Source: Sphingobacterium athyrii
GTDB lineage: Bacteria > Bacteroidota > Bacteroidia > Sphingobacteriales > Sphingobacteriaceae
Assembly (NCBI RefSeq): GCF_003071065.1
Contig: NZ_QCXX01000007.1
Span: 124,669 to 188,668 of the forward strand
Direction: 5' to 3'
Length of the DNA stretch: 64,000 nt
In this document: piece by piece, positions 44,938 to 54,117 of the stretch
Layout of the letters: each line of letters begins with the position of its first letter
Numbering within the stretch: position 1 is the first letter of the stretch
The notes under the pieces: generated by a model
What the model saw: the letters and a program-made list of their open reading frames with translations, nothing else
Told to the model about the DNA's origin: nothing
Database searches by the model: none
Translations under genes and position numbers: made by a program

Positions 44938-47526
44938 ATGAATCAAATTTTAAAAAAAATCTACACAACGATTCTTTTATTCTTAATTACTCTCGCCATT
45001 GTGCAGGCACAAACCGATAGCACCAGAACGCTTACCGTAGGCGGCAACTGTGGCATGTGCAAAAAGAGGATTGAAACAGCCGCAAAACTACCAGGAGTTG
45101 AAAGCGCTGTATGGAATGCAAGCGATAATTTACTCCATCTTAAATACAATACTCAAAAAGTTAAATTGGAAACCATCAAAAAGAATATTGCCCAAGTTGG
45201 GCATGATGTTGATAACTTGGTTGCAAGTGAGGAATCCTATGCGAAACTCCATGAGTGTTGTATGTATCCGAGACTGGAAAACGGAAAAGTTCCCGAAAAG
45301 AAAGTGGTTTCTACAGAAGATGGGCACCAAGATCATCCCCATACCGTCACAGGTGTTGTTGTCGAAGAAAATGAAAAAGGAGATCTAAAACCTATCGTTG
45401 GTGCCAATTTACATTGGGCGAATTTACCGACCAGAAATACCAGAAGTAATGAAAACGGTGTATTTAAGCTTGAGCACAAAGAGGGTTTTGACAAATTAGT
45501 CGTCAGTTATGTCGGGATGAAATCCGATACAATCACGATCAAAGACCTGCATGAGGTCGTCATGATCACTGCGAAGGGAAATGTACTCATGGAAGTCGAA
45601 GTCAAAGGAACACGTCGGTCGAACTACATTGACCGGATGACACCAGCTCGACTGGAAGTTCTCACAGGAAAAGAATTATTTAAAGCTGCATGTTGTGATT
45701 TAAGTGAAAGCTTTGAGACCAACGCTTCAGTGGATGTCATTAGTGCAGACGCGGTAACCGGCAGTAAACAGATTCAAATGCTGGGTCTTAGTGGTATATA
45801 TACACAATTGACGGTAGAAAACTTGCCTGGACCACGTGGTTTGGCCTCCCCATTAGGACTTAATTCCATTGCCGGTACCTGGATTGAATCCATTCAAATC
45901 GCCAAAGGAGTGGGCTCTGTGGCTAATGGCTATGAAAGTATGGCCGGTCAGATCAATGTCGAGCTGAAAAAGCCACAAAATTCTGAAAAACTATTTTTTA
46001 ATGCCTATGCAAATAACATGGGACGTACCGATGTGAATTTAAATCTATCTCAAAAAATAGGTCAACATTGGTCTACATCGGTGTTATTACACGACAACTT
46101 TATGTATAATAAGTCCATGAACTTTAGCCACAATGGATTTAGGGATGTGCCCGTTGGCAATCTTTTCTCCGGAGTAAACCGTTGGTTGTATGAGAATGGT
46201 AAAGGTCTGATGGTTCAGTTTGGTGTCAAGTATTTAAATGACGATCGTACTGGCGGGCAAATAGATTTTGACAAAAAAACAGATAAGGGCACGACGAATC
46301 GTTATGGGCTTGGTTTCGATATTGAACGGGTTGAAGGTTTTGCCAAAATAGGCTATGTATTTCCCGAAAACAAACACCGAAGCATTGGCCTTCAATTGGC
46401 TGGTTCCAACTATAATCAAAAAAGTTATTTCGGGTTAAAAAATTACAACTCCGAACAGCAAAATGGTTATGCCAACCTATTATTTCAGGATATTATAGGT
46501 ACCGTAGCCCATAAATATCGTGTGGGCGCCTCCATCAATTACGATAACTACGATGAATGGTATTTAACCGATCAAAATTTCCAACGCAAAGAAGTCGTTT
46601 CAGGTGCATTTGCAGAATATACCTTCAGTCCATCCGAAAAATTTGATGCGGTAGTCGGACTGCGCCAGGACTATAATTCATTATATGGCTGGTTCACTAC
46701 GCCGCGGTTGAATGTACGCTATGCTCCTATTGCTGGAACGACATTCCGCGCAAGTTCAGGTAGGGGTCAACGCACCGCCAATATTTTTGCTGAAAACACG
46801 GCGGTGTTAGCAAGCAGCAGGAGATTGATCATTCAATCTCAGGATATCTACAATAAAGCTTATGGTTTGCAACCAGAGGTATCTTGGAATACAGGGATCG
46901 CGGTAGACCAAAATATGCGCATCTTTGGAAGGGAAGCCTCCGCCTCTATTGAATTCTTTCATAACAGCTTTTCCAATCAGGTGGTGGTCGACTACGAAAA
47001 TCCAAGAGAAATCAGTTTTTACAACTTAACCGGAAAATCATTCTCAAATAGTTTACAGACAGAATTTCGGTTTATGCCAGCGCCACATTTTGAAACACGA
47101 TTGGCTTACCGTCTATTGGATGTCCAGACCGACTTTCAGAGTGGAAGAAAAACAAAACCATTGTTGGCAAAACACCGTGGTTTCGTCAATTTAGCCTATA
47201 ATCATCATTCCGGATGGAGCTTAGATTATACCTTGAATGTGGTCGGACCGAAACGTATCCCTTCAACCATGGATAATCCGGTTGAATACCAGATGCCGAC
47301 CGAATCAAAAACGTACGCAACGATGAACGCACAGATCAGCAAAACTTTTGGAAAAGATAAAAACTTTACCGTATATGTCGGTGGTGAAAACCTGTCCAAT
47401 TATTTCCAGAAAACACCCATCCTTGCGGCGGACCAACCTTTCGGAAACTATTTTGATACCTCCATGTTATGGGGACCTTTAACAGGACGCATGTTTTATA
47501 CAGGCGTTCGATATTTCATAAAATAG
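44938..47526 (+). CDS. TonB-dependent receptor with N-terminal heavy-metal-associated (HMA) domain
   Basis: An 862-residue outer-membrane receptor. After the signal peptide (ending VQAQ) there is an HMA-like domain (about 30-95) with the metal motif C38-GMC41 in GGNCGMCKKRIETAAKLPGV, then a short HECCMYPR segment, a carboxypeptidase-regulatory repeat (about 125-200), a plug (RLEVLTGKELFKAACCDLSESFETN, about 245-330) and a barrel ending FYTGVRYFIK. The plug contains the Cys pair AACCDLSESFETN. The HMA fold usually binds copper; import of a copper ion or chelate is inferred, not shown. Terminates in a strong bidirectional hairpin. Confidence 0.88.
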   Translation: MNQILKKIYTTILLFLITLAIVQAQTDSTRTLTVGGNCGMCKKRIETAAKLPGVESAVWNASDNLLHLKYNTQKVKLETIKKNIAQVGHDVDNLVASEESYAKLHECCMYPRLENGKVPEKKVVSTEDGHQDHPHTVTGVVVEENEKGDLKPIVGANLHWANLPTRNTRSNENGVFKLEHKEGFDKLVVSYVGMKSDTITIKDLHEVVMITAKGNVLMEVEVKGTRRSNYIDRMTPARLEVLTGKELFKAACCDLSESFETNASVDVISADAVTGSKQIQMLGLSGIYTQLTVENLPGPRGLASPLGLNSIAGTWIESIQIAKGVGSVANGYESMAGQINVELKKPQNSEKLFFNAYANNMGRTDVNLNLSQKIGQHWSTSVLLHDNFMYNKSMNFSHNGFRDVPVGNLFSGVNRWLYENGKGLMVQFGVKYLNDDRTGGQIDFDKKTDKGTTNRYGLGFDIERVEGFAKIGYVFPENKHRSIGLQLAGSNYNQKSYFGLKNYNSEQQNGYANLLFQDIIGTVAHKYRVGASINYDNYDEWYLTDQNFQRKEVVSGAFAEYTFSPSEKFDAVVGLRQDYNSLYGWFTTPRLNVRYAPIAGTTFRASSGRGQRTANIFAENTAVLASSRRLIIQSQDIYNKAYGLQPEVSWNTGIAVDQNMRIFGREASASIEFFHNSFSNQVVVDYENPREISFYNLTGKSFSNSLQTEFRFMPAPHFETRLAYRLLDVQTDFQSGRKTKPLLAKHRGFVNLAYNHHSGWSLDYTLNVVGPKRIPSTMDNPVEYQMPTESKTYATMNAQISKTFGKDKNFTVYVGGENLSNYFQKTPILAADQPFGNYFDTSMLWGPLTGRMFYTGVRYFIK

Positions 47527-47540
47527 AATCATTTTAACAT

Positions 47541-47569
47541 AAAAAAAGCGGCTCGGCCGCTTTTTTTTT
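47541..47569. terminator. Bidirectional terminator between the HMA receptor and maf
   Basis: AAAAAAAGCGGC (47541-47552), loop TCG, GCCGCTTTTTTT (47556-47567), followed by two more T. It reaches into the maf stop codon on the other strand. Confidence 0.88.
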
Positions 47570-48152
47570 ATGTTAACTTCTTCAATTCTTGATATAATCG
47601 CGCCGTCGGAAGTCCCACGACATTATTATATTCACCTTCGATCTTCTCGATAGCAATTAAACCGATCCATTCTTGAATACCGTAAGATCCAGCTTTATCA
47701 AGCGGTGAAAAATGAGTAACATAATAATCAATTTCTTCTCGATCCAATACGTGGAAATGCACTGTTGTCGTTTCGACAAAGGATTGCACGACACCTTGCC
47801 AACGTATTGCTACCGCGGTAATGACCACATGTTTATTTCCGGATAGGTCTGCCAAAGTCTGCTTAGCTTCCGCTGCATTCTTCGGTTTACCTAAAATCTC
47901 ACCTACGGCCGACACAACAACGGTGTCAGCACAGATCACCAAGCCATCTGTTTTATCTGCAAAAGCCTGTACTTTTTGCAGTGCAATCTGACGAACAGCT
48001 TCACTGGCAGAAAGACTCGGATCAACATATTCATCCGTCTCCCGCACCTCTACTTCAAAGGTAATGCCCAATCCCGATAAGAGCTGCTTACGTCTCGGAG
48101 ACTGGGACCCCAGGATAACTGTTTTGTTCTTTAAATTTTCTAACATCGTCAA
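47568..48152 (-). CDS. maf: Maf-like nucleoside triphosphate pyrophosphatase
   Basis: A 194-residue house-cleaning enzyme that hydrolyses non-canonical or excess dTTP/UTP-type nucleotides. The N-terminal LGSQSPRRKQLLSGLGI and the KVQAFADKTDGLVICADTVV and LGKPKNAAEAKQTLADLSG blocks are diagnostic. The start overlaps the stop of the kdsC-like gene by 4 bases (ATGA), so the two are co-translated. M3 (MLENLKN) is an alternative start. Confidence 0.95.
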   Translation of the reverse strand: MTMLENLKNKTVILGSQSPRRKQLLSGLGITFEVEVRETDEYVDPSLSASEAVRQIALQKVQAFADKTDGLVICADTVVVSAVGEILGKPKNAAEAKQTLADLSGNKHVVITAVAIRWQGVVQSFVETTTVHFHVLDREEIDYYVTHFSPLDKAGSYGIQEWIGLIAIEKIEGEYNNVVGLPTARLYQELKKLT

Positions 48153-48667
48153 ATACTTTTTATCGTTTCGTCCTCATACCAATTTCCCTGCACTTTAAGT
48201 ACCTTTTCAATCAGTTCCCGTACAACCCCTTTTCCGCCATTGAAAGCCGAGATATAATGTGATATCTTCTTGATCTCTTCCACGGCATCTGCCGGCGACA
48301 CGGCCAAACCAACAGATCGCATGCAACTAAAATCAGGGATATCATCACCAATATACATCAATTGATCAAGTCCCAGATGATAATCTTTAGCTAACGCTTG
48401 CAATTTCGAAAGCTTATCTACGACACGCGAGTGAATTTCTTTCACGCCCAATCCCTGTAAACGGCGCTCCACCCCTATGGAAGCCCCGCCAGTGATGATA
48501 AAGATCGGATAACCTTTTTTAATGGCCAATTGTATGGCATACCCATCTTTTATATTAAAAGTCCGCAGCTGCTCTCCAGCTTCATTCACCTGTACAGTTC
48601 CATCTGTCAATACCCCATCCACATCCAATACAAATCCTTTTATTGTTTTAAATTCAGTCAATACCAT
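48149..48667 (-). CDS. 3-deoxy-D-manno-octulosonate-8-phosphate phosphatase-type HAD (KdsC-like)
   Basis: A 172-residue HAD phosphatase. FVLDVDGVLTDG holds the nucleophile Asp and acid/base Asp; IITGGASIGVERRLQGLGVKEIH and YIGDDIPDFSCMRSVGLAVSPADAVEEIKKISHYI complete the C0-type KdsC pattern. KdsC makes KDO for lipopolysaccharide. I take the start MVLTEFKTIKG at 48667; the longer frame to 48724 adds an unlike N-terminus. Co-translated with maf. No other kds gene is in the window. Confidence 0.9.
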   Translation of the reverse strand: MVLTEFKTIKGFVLDVDGVLTDGTVQVNEAGEQLRTFNIKDGYAIQLAIKKGYPIFIITGGASIGVERRLQGLGVKEIHSRVVDKLSKLQALAKDYHLGLDQLMYIGDDIPDFSCMRSVGLAVSPADAVEEIKKISHYISAFNGGKGVVRELIEKVLKVQGNWYEDETIKSI

Positions 48668-48827
48668 TGAAATATATTTTTGTAAAAATAAAGCATTTCC
48701 GCTAAATATACGATTCCCCTTCACCGCCCCTTGTTTTCTCAGTTTATGCCATAAAATTATTCAAATAAGCCAAAATATCATTTATATGTCACAACATAGT
48801 TGTATCAGCAACTTATTATAAAAAACA

Positions 48828-48860
48828 TTTGGATGGAACCTGATATTTAGCGTATCTTTG
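48828..48860 (+). promoter_or_regulatory. Strong Bacteroidota-type promoter
   Basis: TTTG (48828-48831), 21 bases, TATCTTTG (48853-48860). Both elements match and the spacing is ideal. It drives the short unit ending at 49080 and has no annotated gene directly after it. Confidence 0.75.
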
Positions 48861-48887
48861 TAGAAGATAATTAAAGGTTATCTGGCT

Positions 48888-48941
48888 ATGAAAACACTAA
48901 CAGTACTGTTCAAACAAACAATTTTGTTTAAAGCAGCATAA
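48888..48941 (+). CDS. 17-codon micro-ORF in a short transcript
   Basis: ATG 48888 to TAA 48939-48941 encodes MKTLTVLFKQTILFKAA, a short amphipathic, lysine-containing peptide. It begins 28 bases after a strong -7 box and is followed within 150 bases by a hairpin and a terminator. It lacks the codon run of an amino-acid attenuator. It could be a leader peptide, a small toxin-like peptide or a byproduct of a small RNA; none can be shown. Confidence 0.35.
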   Translation: MKTLTVLFKQTILFKAA

Positions 48942-48984
48942 GATTAAAAAAACAATCAATTTAGTTTTTCATGGCAAAAAATAC

Positions 48985-49008
48985 GGCAACTAATTAAGTT
49001 TAGTCGCC
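48985..49008 (+). ncRNA. Hairpin within the short transcript
   Basis: GGCAACTA (48985-48992 region) pairs with TAGTCGCC around ATTAAGTT, with one A-C mismatch. It lies between the micro-ORF and the terminator. Confidence 0.3.
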
Positions 49009-49053
49009 CTTAAAAAGTCTTTTCATAATTTAGGTTTATAATTGGTTAGTAAC

Positions 49054-49086
49054 AAACCCTGGTGCCCATCATCAGGGTTTTGTTTT
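49054..49086 (+). terminator. Terminator of the short transcript
   Basis: AAACCCTG (49054-49061) pairs with CAGGGTTT (49073-49080), followed by TGTTTTATT. Together with the promoter it bounds a transcript of about 200 bases. Confidence 0.7.
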
Positions 49087-49268
49087 ATTGGGACTTTTTA
49101 TTCCCTTATGCACAATATTGTATTTATTTGCTTTTTTGACTATTTTAGGAATAGCAAGTTTTTTTGTTATTTTACATATATCTTTTTTTCCCCAGGTAAC
49201 ATCAGGAAACTACCGACAGAAAAATGAACGATAGTTGGGCGATCAAAATTCATTAAACTCATTCTCGC

Positions 49269-52200
49269 ATGGAGCAAAAAAACTATAGAAAGCAAATTAC
49301 CATAGGAGTGATAATTTCTTTTTCGCTTATCTTTATTTCCGCCCTATACTTTTTTATTTCTCTGCATCATATCGTCGATAATGAGCGTAATATTGTCCGG
49401 ATCGCTGAAAATAAATTTAATGTGATCAATGAAGTCCGATCAAACATTGATGAAGTGAACGATGTAAAACTTCATTACTTCATAAAGGAAGATCCGGACT
49501 TATTTATTCCTTATCGAAACGAACGAAAGCACATAGATGAATTATTGCGATCTATTGTTCGAGCAGATGAACTCTATCCGGTCTCCCCATTAGCCATTGA
49601 AACACTTCGTAAAGAAATTGCACTTTTCTATGATTTCGAAAAAGATATAACCTATGCCAAACTGAACAATGGTTCGCTGCCAGCCTATATCCATGAACAG
49701 AAAACAGCGATCTTAAATCAGATAGATATACTATCCGGAGATCTGCTTGATCAAAGGGCAAGTCGGCTGGAAAAATCTAGAAACAGTCTTCAATTGGCGC
49801 AGAACATTACCTATCTTTTCATTGCAATCGGCTTAAGCGGTTTTTTCTATATTCTAGCAAAATTTTCCGGTATTTCAAAAGTTTTGAGAGCCACTGTCAA
49901 AGGACAAAGAGAATCCAATAGTCGTCTTCAGCATTTACAGGATCAAACCAATAATGATAACTGGATCTTGAATGCTATCAACCATATAGATGAACAACTA
50001 AGGGGCGATTACAATGATAAAAAAATAGCCGAGATCAGCCTAAATGCGATTACCAGTACAACGAAAGCCCTGGGAGGGACAGTCTATATTTTTGATGATA
50101 ATTACCGGGAATATCAATTATGTCATAAAATAGGAATCGCAACGAAACAGGAGATTAAAAAAAGTTTTAAAGAAGATGACGGTATTCTGGGGGAAGTAAC
50201 AAACAAACATAACGTAGTTAAAATCAAGGATATCGACCATAATCATCTCGTTTTAGAAACTTCTTTATCCAATAGAATAGAAACAGAAATCTACATTATT
50301 CCATTCACCTATGAAAATCACTGTGTTGGTCTGATGGAAATCTGTTGCCCGATCGTATCAGAAAAAGAGGAACGGTTACGATTCAATTTCCTTGATAAAG
50401 TAAAAGGCAACATCGCGATTATCCTCAAAGTTGCGCAGACCCATGGCAAACTTGCCGATCTCTATGAAGAACTTCAACAGCAAACGGAAGAACTTGAAGC
50501 TCAACAGGAAGAATTGAGAACTACAAACGAGGAATTAGTCCATAAGACTCATTTACTGGAAGCTTCCGAAGAAGAGCTCCGTGTACAACAGGAGGAACTT
50601 ATACAAACAAACAATGAGCTCGATGAGAAGGCGAAATTACTCTTCACCCAAAATGAAGATCTGGAAAAAGCAAGACAGGCCATTGCACAAAAAATTGAAG
50701 AAGTCGAATTATCAAGTAAGTACAAATCCGAATTCATGGCGAATATGAGTCATGAGCTACGGACTCCGCTGAATAGTATTCTTATACTTGCCAAATTGCT
50801 GCAGGACAACAAAAAGAAAAATCTGAATGACGATCAGATAAAATATGCTTCAGTGATCCACAGTGCAGGTACGGATTTACTCCACTTGATCAATGAGTTA
50901 TTGGATTTGGCAAAAATAGAATCTGGAAAAGTGGAAGTCCAAAAGGAATGTATCAATACAAGCGATCTGGTCAATTACATAAAAGATTTCTTCCATGATA
51001 CCGCAGAATCCAAGATGATCAAATTTAACGTTGAAATTGATAGCGATACACCACAAGAATTTATTGGTGATGAACATCGCATACAACAGGTGCTAAAAAA
51101 TTTGTTGTCGAATGCGTTTAAATTTACGGGTGAAAATGGCACAGTATCACTCAAGATCAATATAGAAAATGAGAACATCTATTTTACGGTTAAGGATAAT
51201 GGTATTGGTATCGCTCCGGAAAAGCAAGAGCTCATCTTTGATGCATTTAAACAGGAGGACGGATCCACAAGCCGCAAATATGGTGGCACAGGACTAGGCC
51301 TGTCCATATGTCGTGAGATTGCAAGCCTATTGAAGGGAAGAATTACCCTAAACAGCAAAATTGGTGATGGCAGTACCTTTATTTTCAGTGTACCACTGGA
51401 GAAAGAAGCTGCAATTGAAAACATTCCGGAAATACCGGTTATTGAACAAAATAGCGTACCATCCTATCCACAAGTAGAAAATATAACCCTCGAAAAAAAT
51501 CGTCCTATTGAAAATAGTAACAGAAACAATAAATTACTGATCATCGAAGACGACTTTATTTTTGCAGATATACTAAAAGATTATGCGATCCAAAATGGTT
51601 ATGACGCCTATATCAGCTATGACGGACAAGATGGCCTTCATAAAGCGCAGAACTTAATCCCTGCCGCCATCATACTGGATATCATGCTGCCAAAAATGGA
51701 CGGTTGGGAAGTGCTACGTAATCTCAAAAAAACAGATTCAACGAAGAATATCCCTGTACACATGATGTCAGCGGGAACTTTCCTGCATGATGAACCGATA
51801 TCTGCGGGCGCTATCGGATTTATGTCCAAACCAGTTTCTGAAAAATCACTAGCGGAGACTTTTCTAAAAATTAAAGCGTCAACAAGCCATCCTATTCAGA
51901 AAATTCTATTGGTGGAAGATCAGGAAATTCAAAGTGATTTTATCAAGCAATCTCTCGAAGAACAAAATATTCAGATATTTCAGGCCTTCAACGCGCAACA
52001 GGCGCTCGATCTGCTGGACCAGGAAAAAGTATTTGACTGCATCATTATGGATCTAAATTTACCGGATAAATCTGGTATTGAACTGCTCAATGAGATCAAA
52101 TCAAACAGCCAGTTTAAAGATTTACCGATTATTATCAACACTGCTATGGAGCTAAGTCCTGAACAAACATCCGAGATCTTGCACCATAGTCAAGCCATGG

Positions 52201-52700
52201 TGTTAAAATCAGCCAAATCCAATAATAGATTGATCGATGAAGTCAATTTATTCTTAAATAAAATCCGGAGCAGCAAAACGGAATACCTCGCATTTAACAA
52301 TAGTGCTTCGGTGCTCGTGGAAAATAATTTGGCTGCTAAGACCATCTTGCTGGCAGACGATGATATGCGCAATATTTTTGCACTAAGTACAGCTTTCGAA
52401 AGCTATGACATGAAAATCGAGATTGCAAATAATGGTCAGGAAGCACTGGATATTCTAGCACGCAACGAGCATATTGATCTTGTTTTAATGGACATTATGA
52501 TGCCTGTCATGGACGGATATGAAGCGATCGAAAAAATAAGGTCAAACAAGAAGTTTTCAAATCTCCCTATTATCGCCGTGACAGCAAAGGCAATGAAAGG
52601 TGACCGAGAAAAGACAATTGCTGTAGGAGCAAACGATTATATTAGCAAACCCGTTGATGTGGATAAATTGATATCCTTAATGCGTGTATGGTTGAGTTAA
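49269..52700 (+). CDS. Hybrid sensor histidine kinase with three receiver domains
   Basis: A 1143-residue inner-membrane signalling protein. Two transmembrane segments (about 9-31 and 178-198) frame a periplasmic sensor, then a GAF domain (about 240-385), a Gln/Glu-rich coiled coil (about 395-485), HisKA with phospho-His495 (FMANMSHELRTPLNS), HATPase (NLLSNAFKFT, DNGIGI, GTGLGL) and three receivers starting KLLIIEDDFIF (755), KILLVEDQEIQ (877) and TILLADDDMRN (1024). The next gene is CheR 17 bases later. The signal and output are unknown; no gene for a DNA-binding partner is nearby. Confidence 0.95.
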   Translation: MEQKNYRKQITIGVIISFSLIFISALYFFISLHHIVDNERNIVRIAENKFNVINEVRSNIDEVNDVKLHYFIKEDPDLFIPYRNERKHIDELLRSIVRADELYPVSPLAIETLRKEIALFYDFEKDITYAKLNNGSLPAYIHEQKTAILNQIDILSGDLLDQRASRLEKSRNSLQLAQNITYLFIAIGLSGFFYILAKFSGISKVLRATVKGQRESNSRLQHLQDQTNNDNWILNAINHIDEQLRGDYNDKKIAEISLNAITSTTKALGGTVYIFDDNYREYQLCHKIGIATKQEIKKSFKEDDGILGEVTNKHNVVKIKDIDHNHLVLETSLSNRIETEIYIIPFTYENHCVGLMEICCPIVSEKEERLRFNFLDKVKGNIAIILKVAQTHGKLADLYEELQQQTEELEAQQEELRTTNEELVHKTHLLEASEEELRVQQEELIQTNNELDEKAKLLFTQNEDLEKARQAIAQKIEEVELSSKYKSEFMANMSHELRTPLNSILILAKLLQDNKKKNLNDDQIKYASVIHSAGTDLLHLINELLDLAKIESGKVEVQKECINTSDLVNYIKDFFHDTAESKMIKFNVEIDSDTPQEFIGDEHRIQQVLKNLLSNAFKFTGENGTVSLKINIENENIYFTVKDNGIGIAPEKQELIFDAFKQEDGSTSRKYGGTGLGLSICREIASLLKGRITLNSKIGDGSTFIFSVPLEKEAAIENIPEIPVIEQNSVPSYPQVENITLEKNRPIENSNRNNKLLIIEDDFIFADILKDYAIQNGYDAYISYDGQDGLHKAQNLIPAAIILDIMLPKMDGWEVLRNLKKTDSTKNIPVHMMSAGTFLHDEPISAGAIGFMSKPVSEKSLAETFLKIKASTSHPIQKILLVEDQEIQSDFIKQSLEEQNIQIFQAFNAQQALDLLDQEKVFDCIIMDLNLPDKSGIELLNEIKSNSQFKDLPIIINTAMELSPEQTSEILHHSQAMVLKSAKSNNRLIDEVNLFLNKIRSSKTEYLAFNNSASVLVENNLAAKTILLADDDMRNIFALSTAFESYDMKIEIANNGQEALDILARNEHIDLVLMDIMMPVMDGYEAIEKIRSNKKFSNLPIIAVTAKAMKGDREKTIAVGANDYISKPVDVDKLISLMRVWLS

Positions 52701-52717
52701 CTACTAAAGTAGCGGTA

Positions 52718-53527
52718 ATGATCACTTTTGAAGAGTTGGAGGAAATTATTGATATTGTCAAAAATCTTCACGGTTATGATGTGTCCGGATATACGAGAGC
52801 ATCCCTCAAGCGGCGTGTCACCAGAATTATGGAGCTAAACAAACTGGACCTGGTCGAATTAAAATCCAAACTAATTAACCAGCCAGGATTTAACACTCAT
52901 TTTTTACAGGAAATTACAGTCAATGTGACTGAAATGTTCAGAGATCCGGAATTTTACAAAGCATTAAAAAACGATGTATTTCCTTATCTGGCCACTTACC
53001 CCCATATTAAGCTGTGGAGTGCCGGTTGTTCCACGGGTGAAGAAGTCTACTCTTTGGCCATTTTACTACAAGAAGCAGCGCTTTATCAACGTTCCTTTAT
53101 CTACGGAACTGACATTAATAATAAAGTATTGGAGAAAGCCAAACGAGGCATTTATTCGTTGGCAAAAGTGAAGGAATATTCTGAAAACTTTATTAAAACG
53201 GATCCCAAAAGTTCTTTATCCGAATATTATACAGCTATGTACAATGCGGCCACGATAAATAATAGCCTAAAAAAAAATGTGCTTTTTTCGCAGCATAGCT
53301 TGGTGTCCGATCGGGAATTTAATGAATTTCAATTGATCACATGCCGTAATGTATTGATTTATTTTGATACAAACCTCCAGGAAATGGTATTGGATTTATT
53401 TTATAATTCACTTTGCCACCTTGGCTTTTTATGTCTAGGTTCAAAAGAATCATTAATTAACTATAAAAATGCAGCAAAATTCAAGGTTGTAAATAAAAAA
53501 CACAACATTTATCAAAAAATCGGTTAG
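52718..53527 (+). CDS. CheR-type protein-glutamate methyltransferase
   Basis: A 269-residue SAM-dependent methyltransferase. An N-terminal helical domain (ITFEELEEIIDIVKNLHGYDVSGYTRASLKRRVTRIM) precedes the SAM fold with LWSAGCSTGEEVYSLAILL and RDFNEFQLITCRNVLIYFD-like NEFQLITCRNVLIYFD. The ATG at 52718 follows the kinase stop by 17 bases; an ATG at 52688 inside the kinase is possible. No chemoreceptor or flagellar gene is near, so it may methylate a kinase or other protein in this cluster. Confidence 0.92.
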   Translation: MITFEELEEIIDIVKNLHGYDVSGYTRASLKRRVTRIMELNKLDLVELKSKLINQPGFNTHFLQEITVNVTEMFRDPEFYKALKNDVFPYLATYPHIKLWSAGCSTGEEVYSLAILLQEAALYQRSFIYGTDINNKVLEKAKRGIYSLAKVKEYSENFIKTDPKSSLSEYYTAMYNAATINNSLKKNVLFSQHSLVSDREFNEFQLITCRNVLIYFDTNLQEMVLDLFYNSLCHLGFLCLGSKESLINYKNAAKFKVVNKKHNIYQKIG

Positions 53528-53533
53528 GTCAAC

Positions 53534-54094
53534 ATGGAGCGTAAAATTCTTTTATTAGCGGGTTCCGCTGGCGGGTTTAGTGTTATTTTAAACATCCTGA
53601 AGGCATTGGAACGTCCGGTTCAGATACCCATCATCGTCGTTGTTCACCGCAATCCCAAATACGCATCAAGTATAGAAGATACCCTTTCGAAAGCCCTATT
53701 ACAAAAAATAAAAACGGCTGACGATAAAGAGAGTATCGCGGACGGAACAATCTATTTTGCTCCCGCAGGCTATCATTTACTTATTGAGCCAGATTATAGC
53801 TTTTCATTGGATATCTCAGAACCGGTTCAATATTCAAGACCATCTATAGATGTGACCTTTGAGTCGGCTGCCGAAATCTATAAACAAAATTGTACTGCAA
53901 TTTTGTTTTCCGGGGCCAACCAAGATGGCGCACAAGGATTGTTAATGATAAAAAAGTACGGCGGAAAAACCTATGTTCAGAACCCGCTTGAGGCAGAAGT
54001 TCCGATAATGCCTCAGGCTGCAATAGACCTTAATGCGCAAGATAAGATCTTGAGTATAGCCGAAATAAAAGATTACATTATGCAATTAACCTAA
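53534..54094 (+). CDS. CheB-type methylesterase domain protein
   Basis: A 186-residue stand-alone catalytic domain of CheB, with no receiver domain. The catalytic Ser is in LLLAGSAGGF, His in VVHRNPKYASSIEDTLSK, Asp in GANQDGAQGLLMIKKYGGKT. It lies 6 bases after cheR. A CheR/CheB pair beside two hybrid kinases is a known Bacteroidota arrangement for non-chemotaxis signalling; the target is unknown. Confidence 0.93.
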   Translation: MERKILLLAGSAGGFSVILNILKALERPVQIPIIVVVHRNPKYASSIEDTLSKALLQKIKTADDKESIADGTIYFAPAGYHLLIEPDYSFSLDISEPVQYSRPSIDVTFESAAEIYKQNCTAILFSGANQDGAQGLLMIKKYGGKTYVQNPLEAEVPIMPQAAIDLNAQDKILSIAEIKDYIMQLT

Positions 54095-54117
54095 AGTTAT
54101 ATTTTTGATTTGATATA

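Larger units (their letters stand above)
48668..49268 (+). other. Long intergenic region upstream of the hybrid kinase
   Basis: Positions 48668-48820 show nothing. Then comes a promoter (48828-48860), a 17-codon ORF (48888-48941), a hairpin (48985-49008) and a terminator (49054-49080). 49087-49268 is AT-rich and holds no gene that I can support. Confidence 0.5.

Noticed and set aside
49042..49227. 61-codon plus-strand reading frame upstream of the hybrid kinase
   Set aside because: It crosses the terminator at 49054-49086 and its composition (Phe, Cys, Ile rich) follows from the AT-rich DNA.
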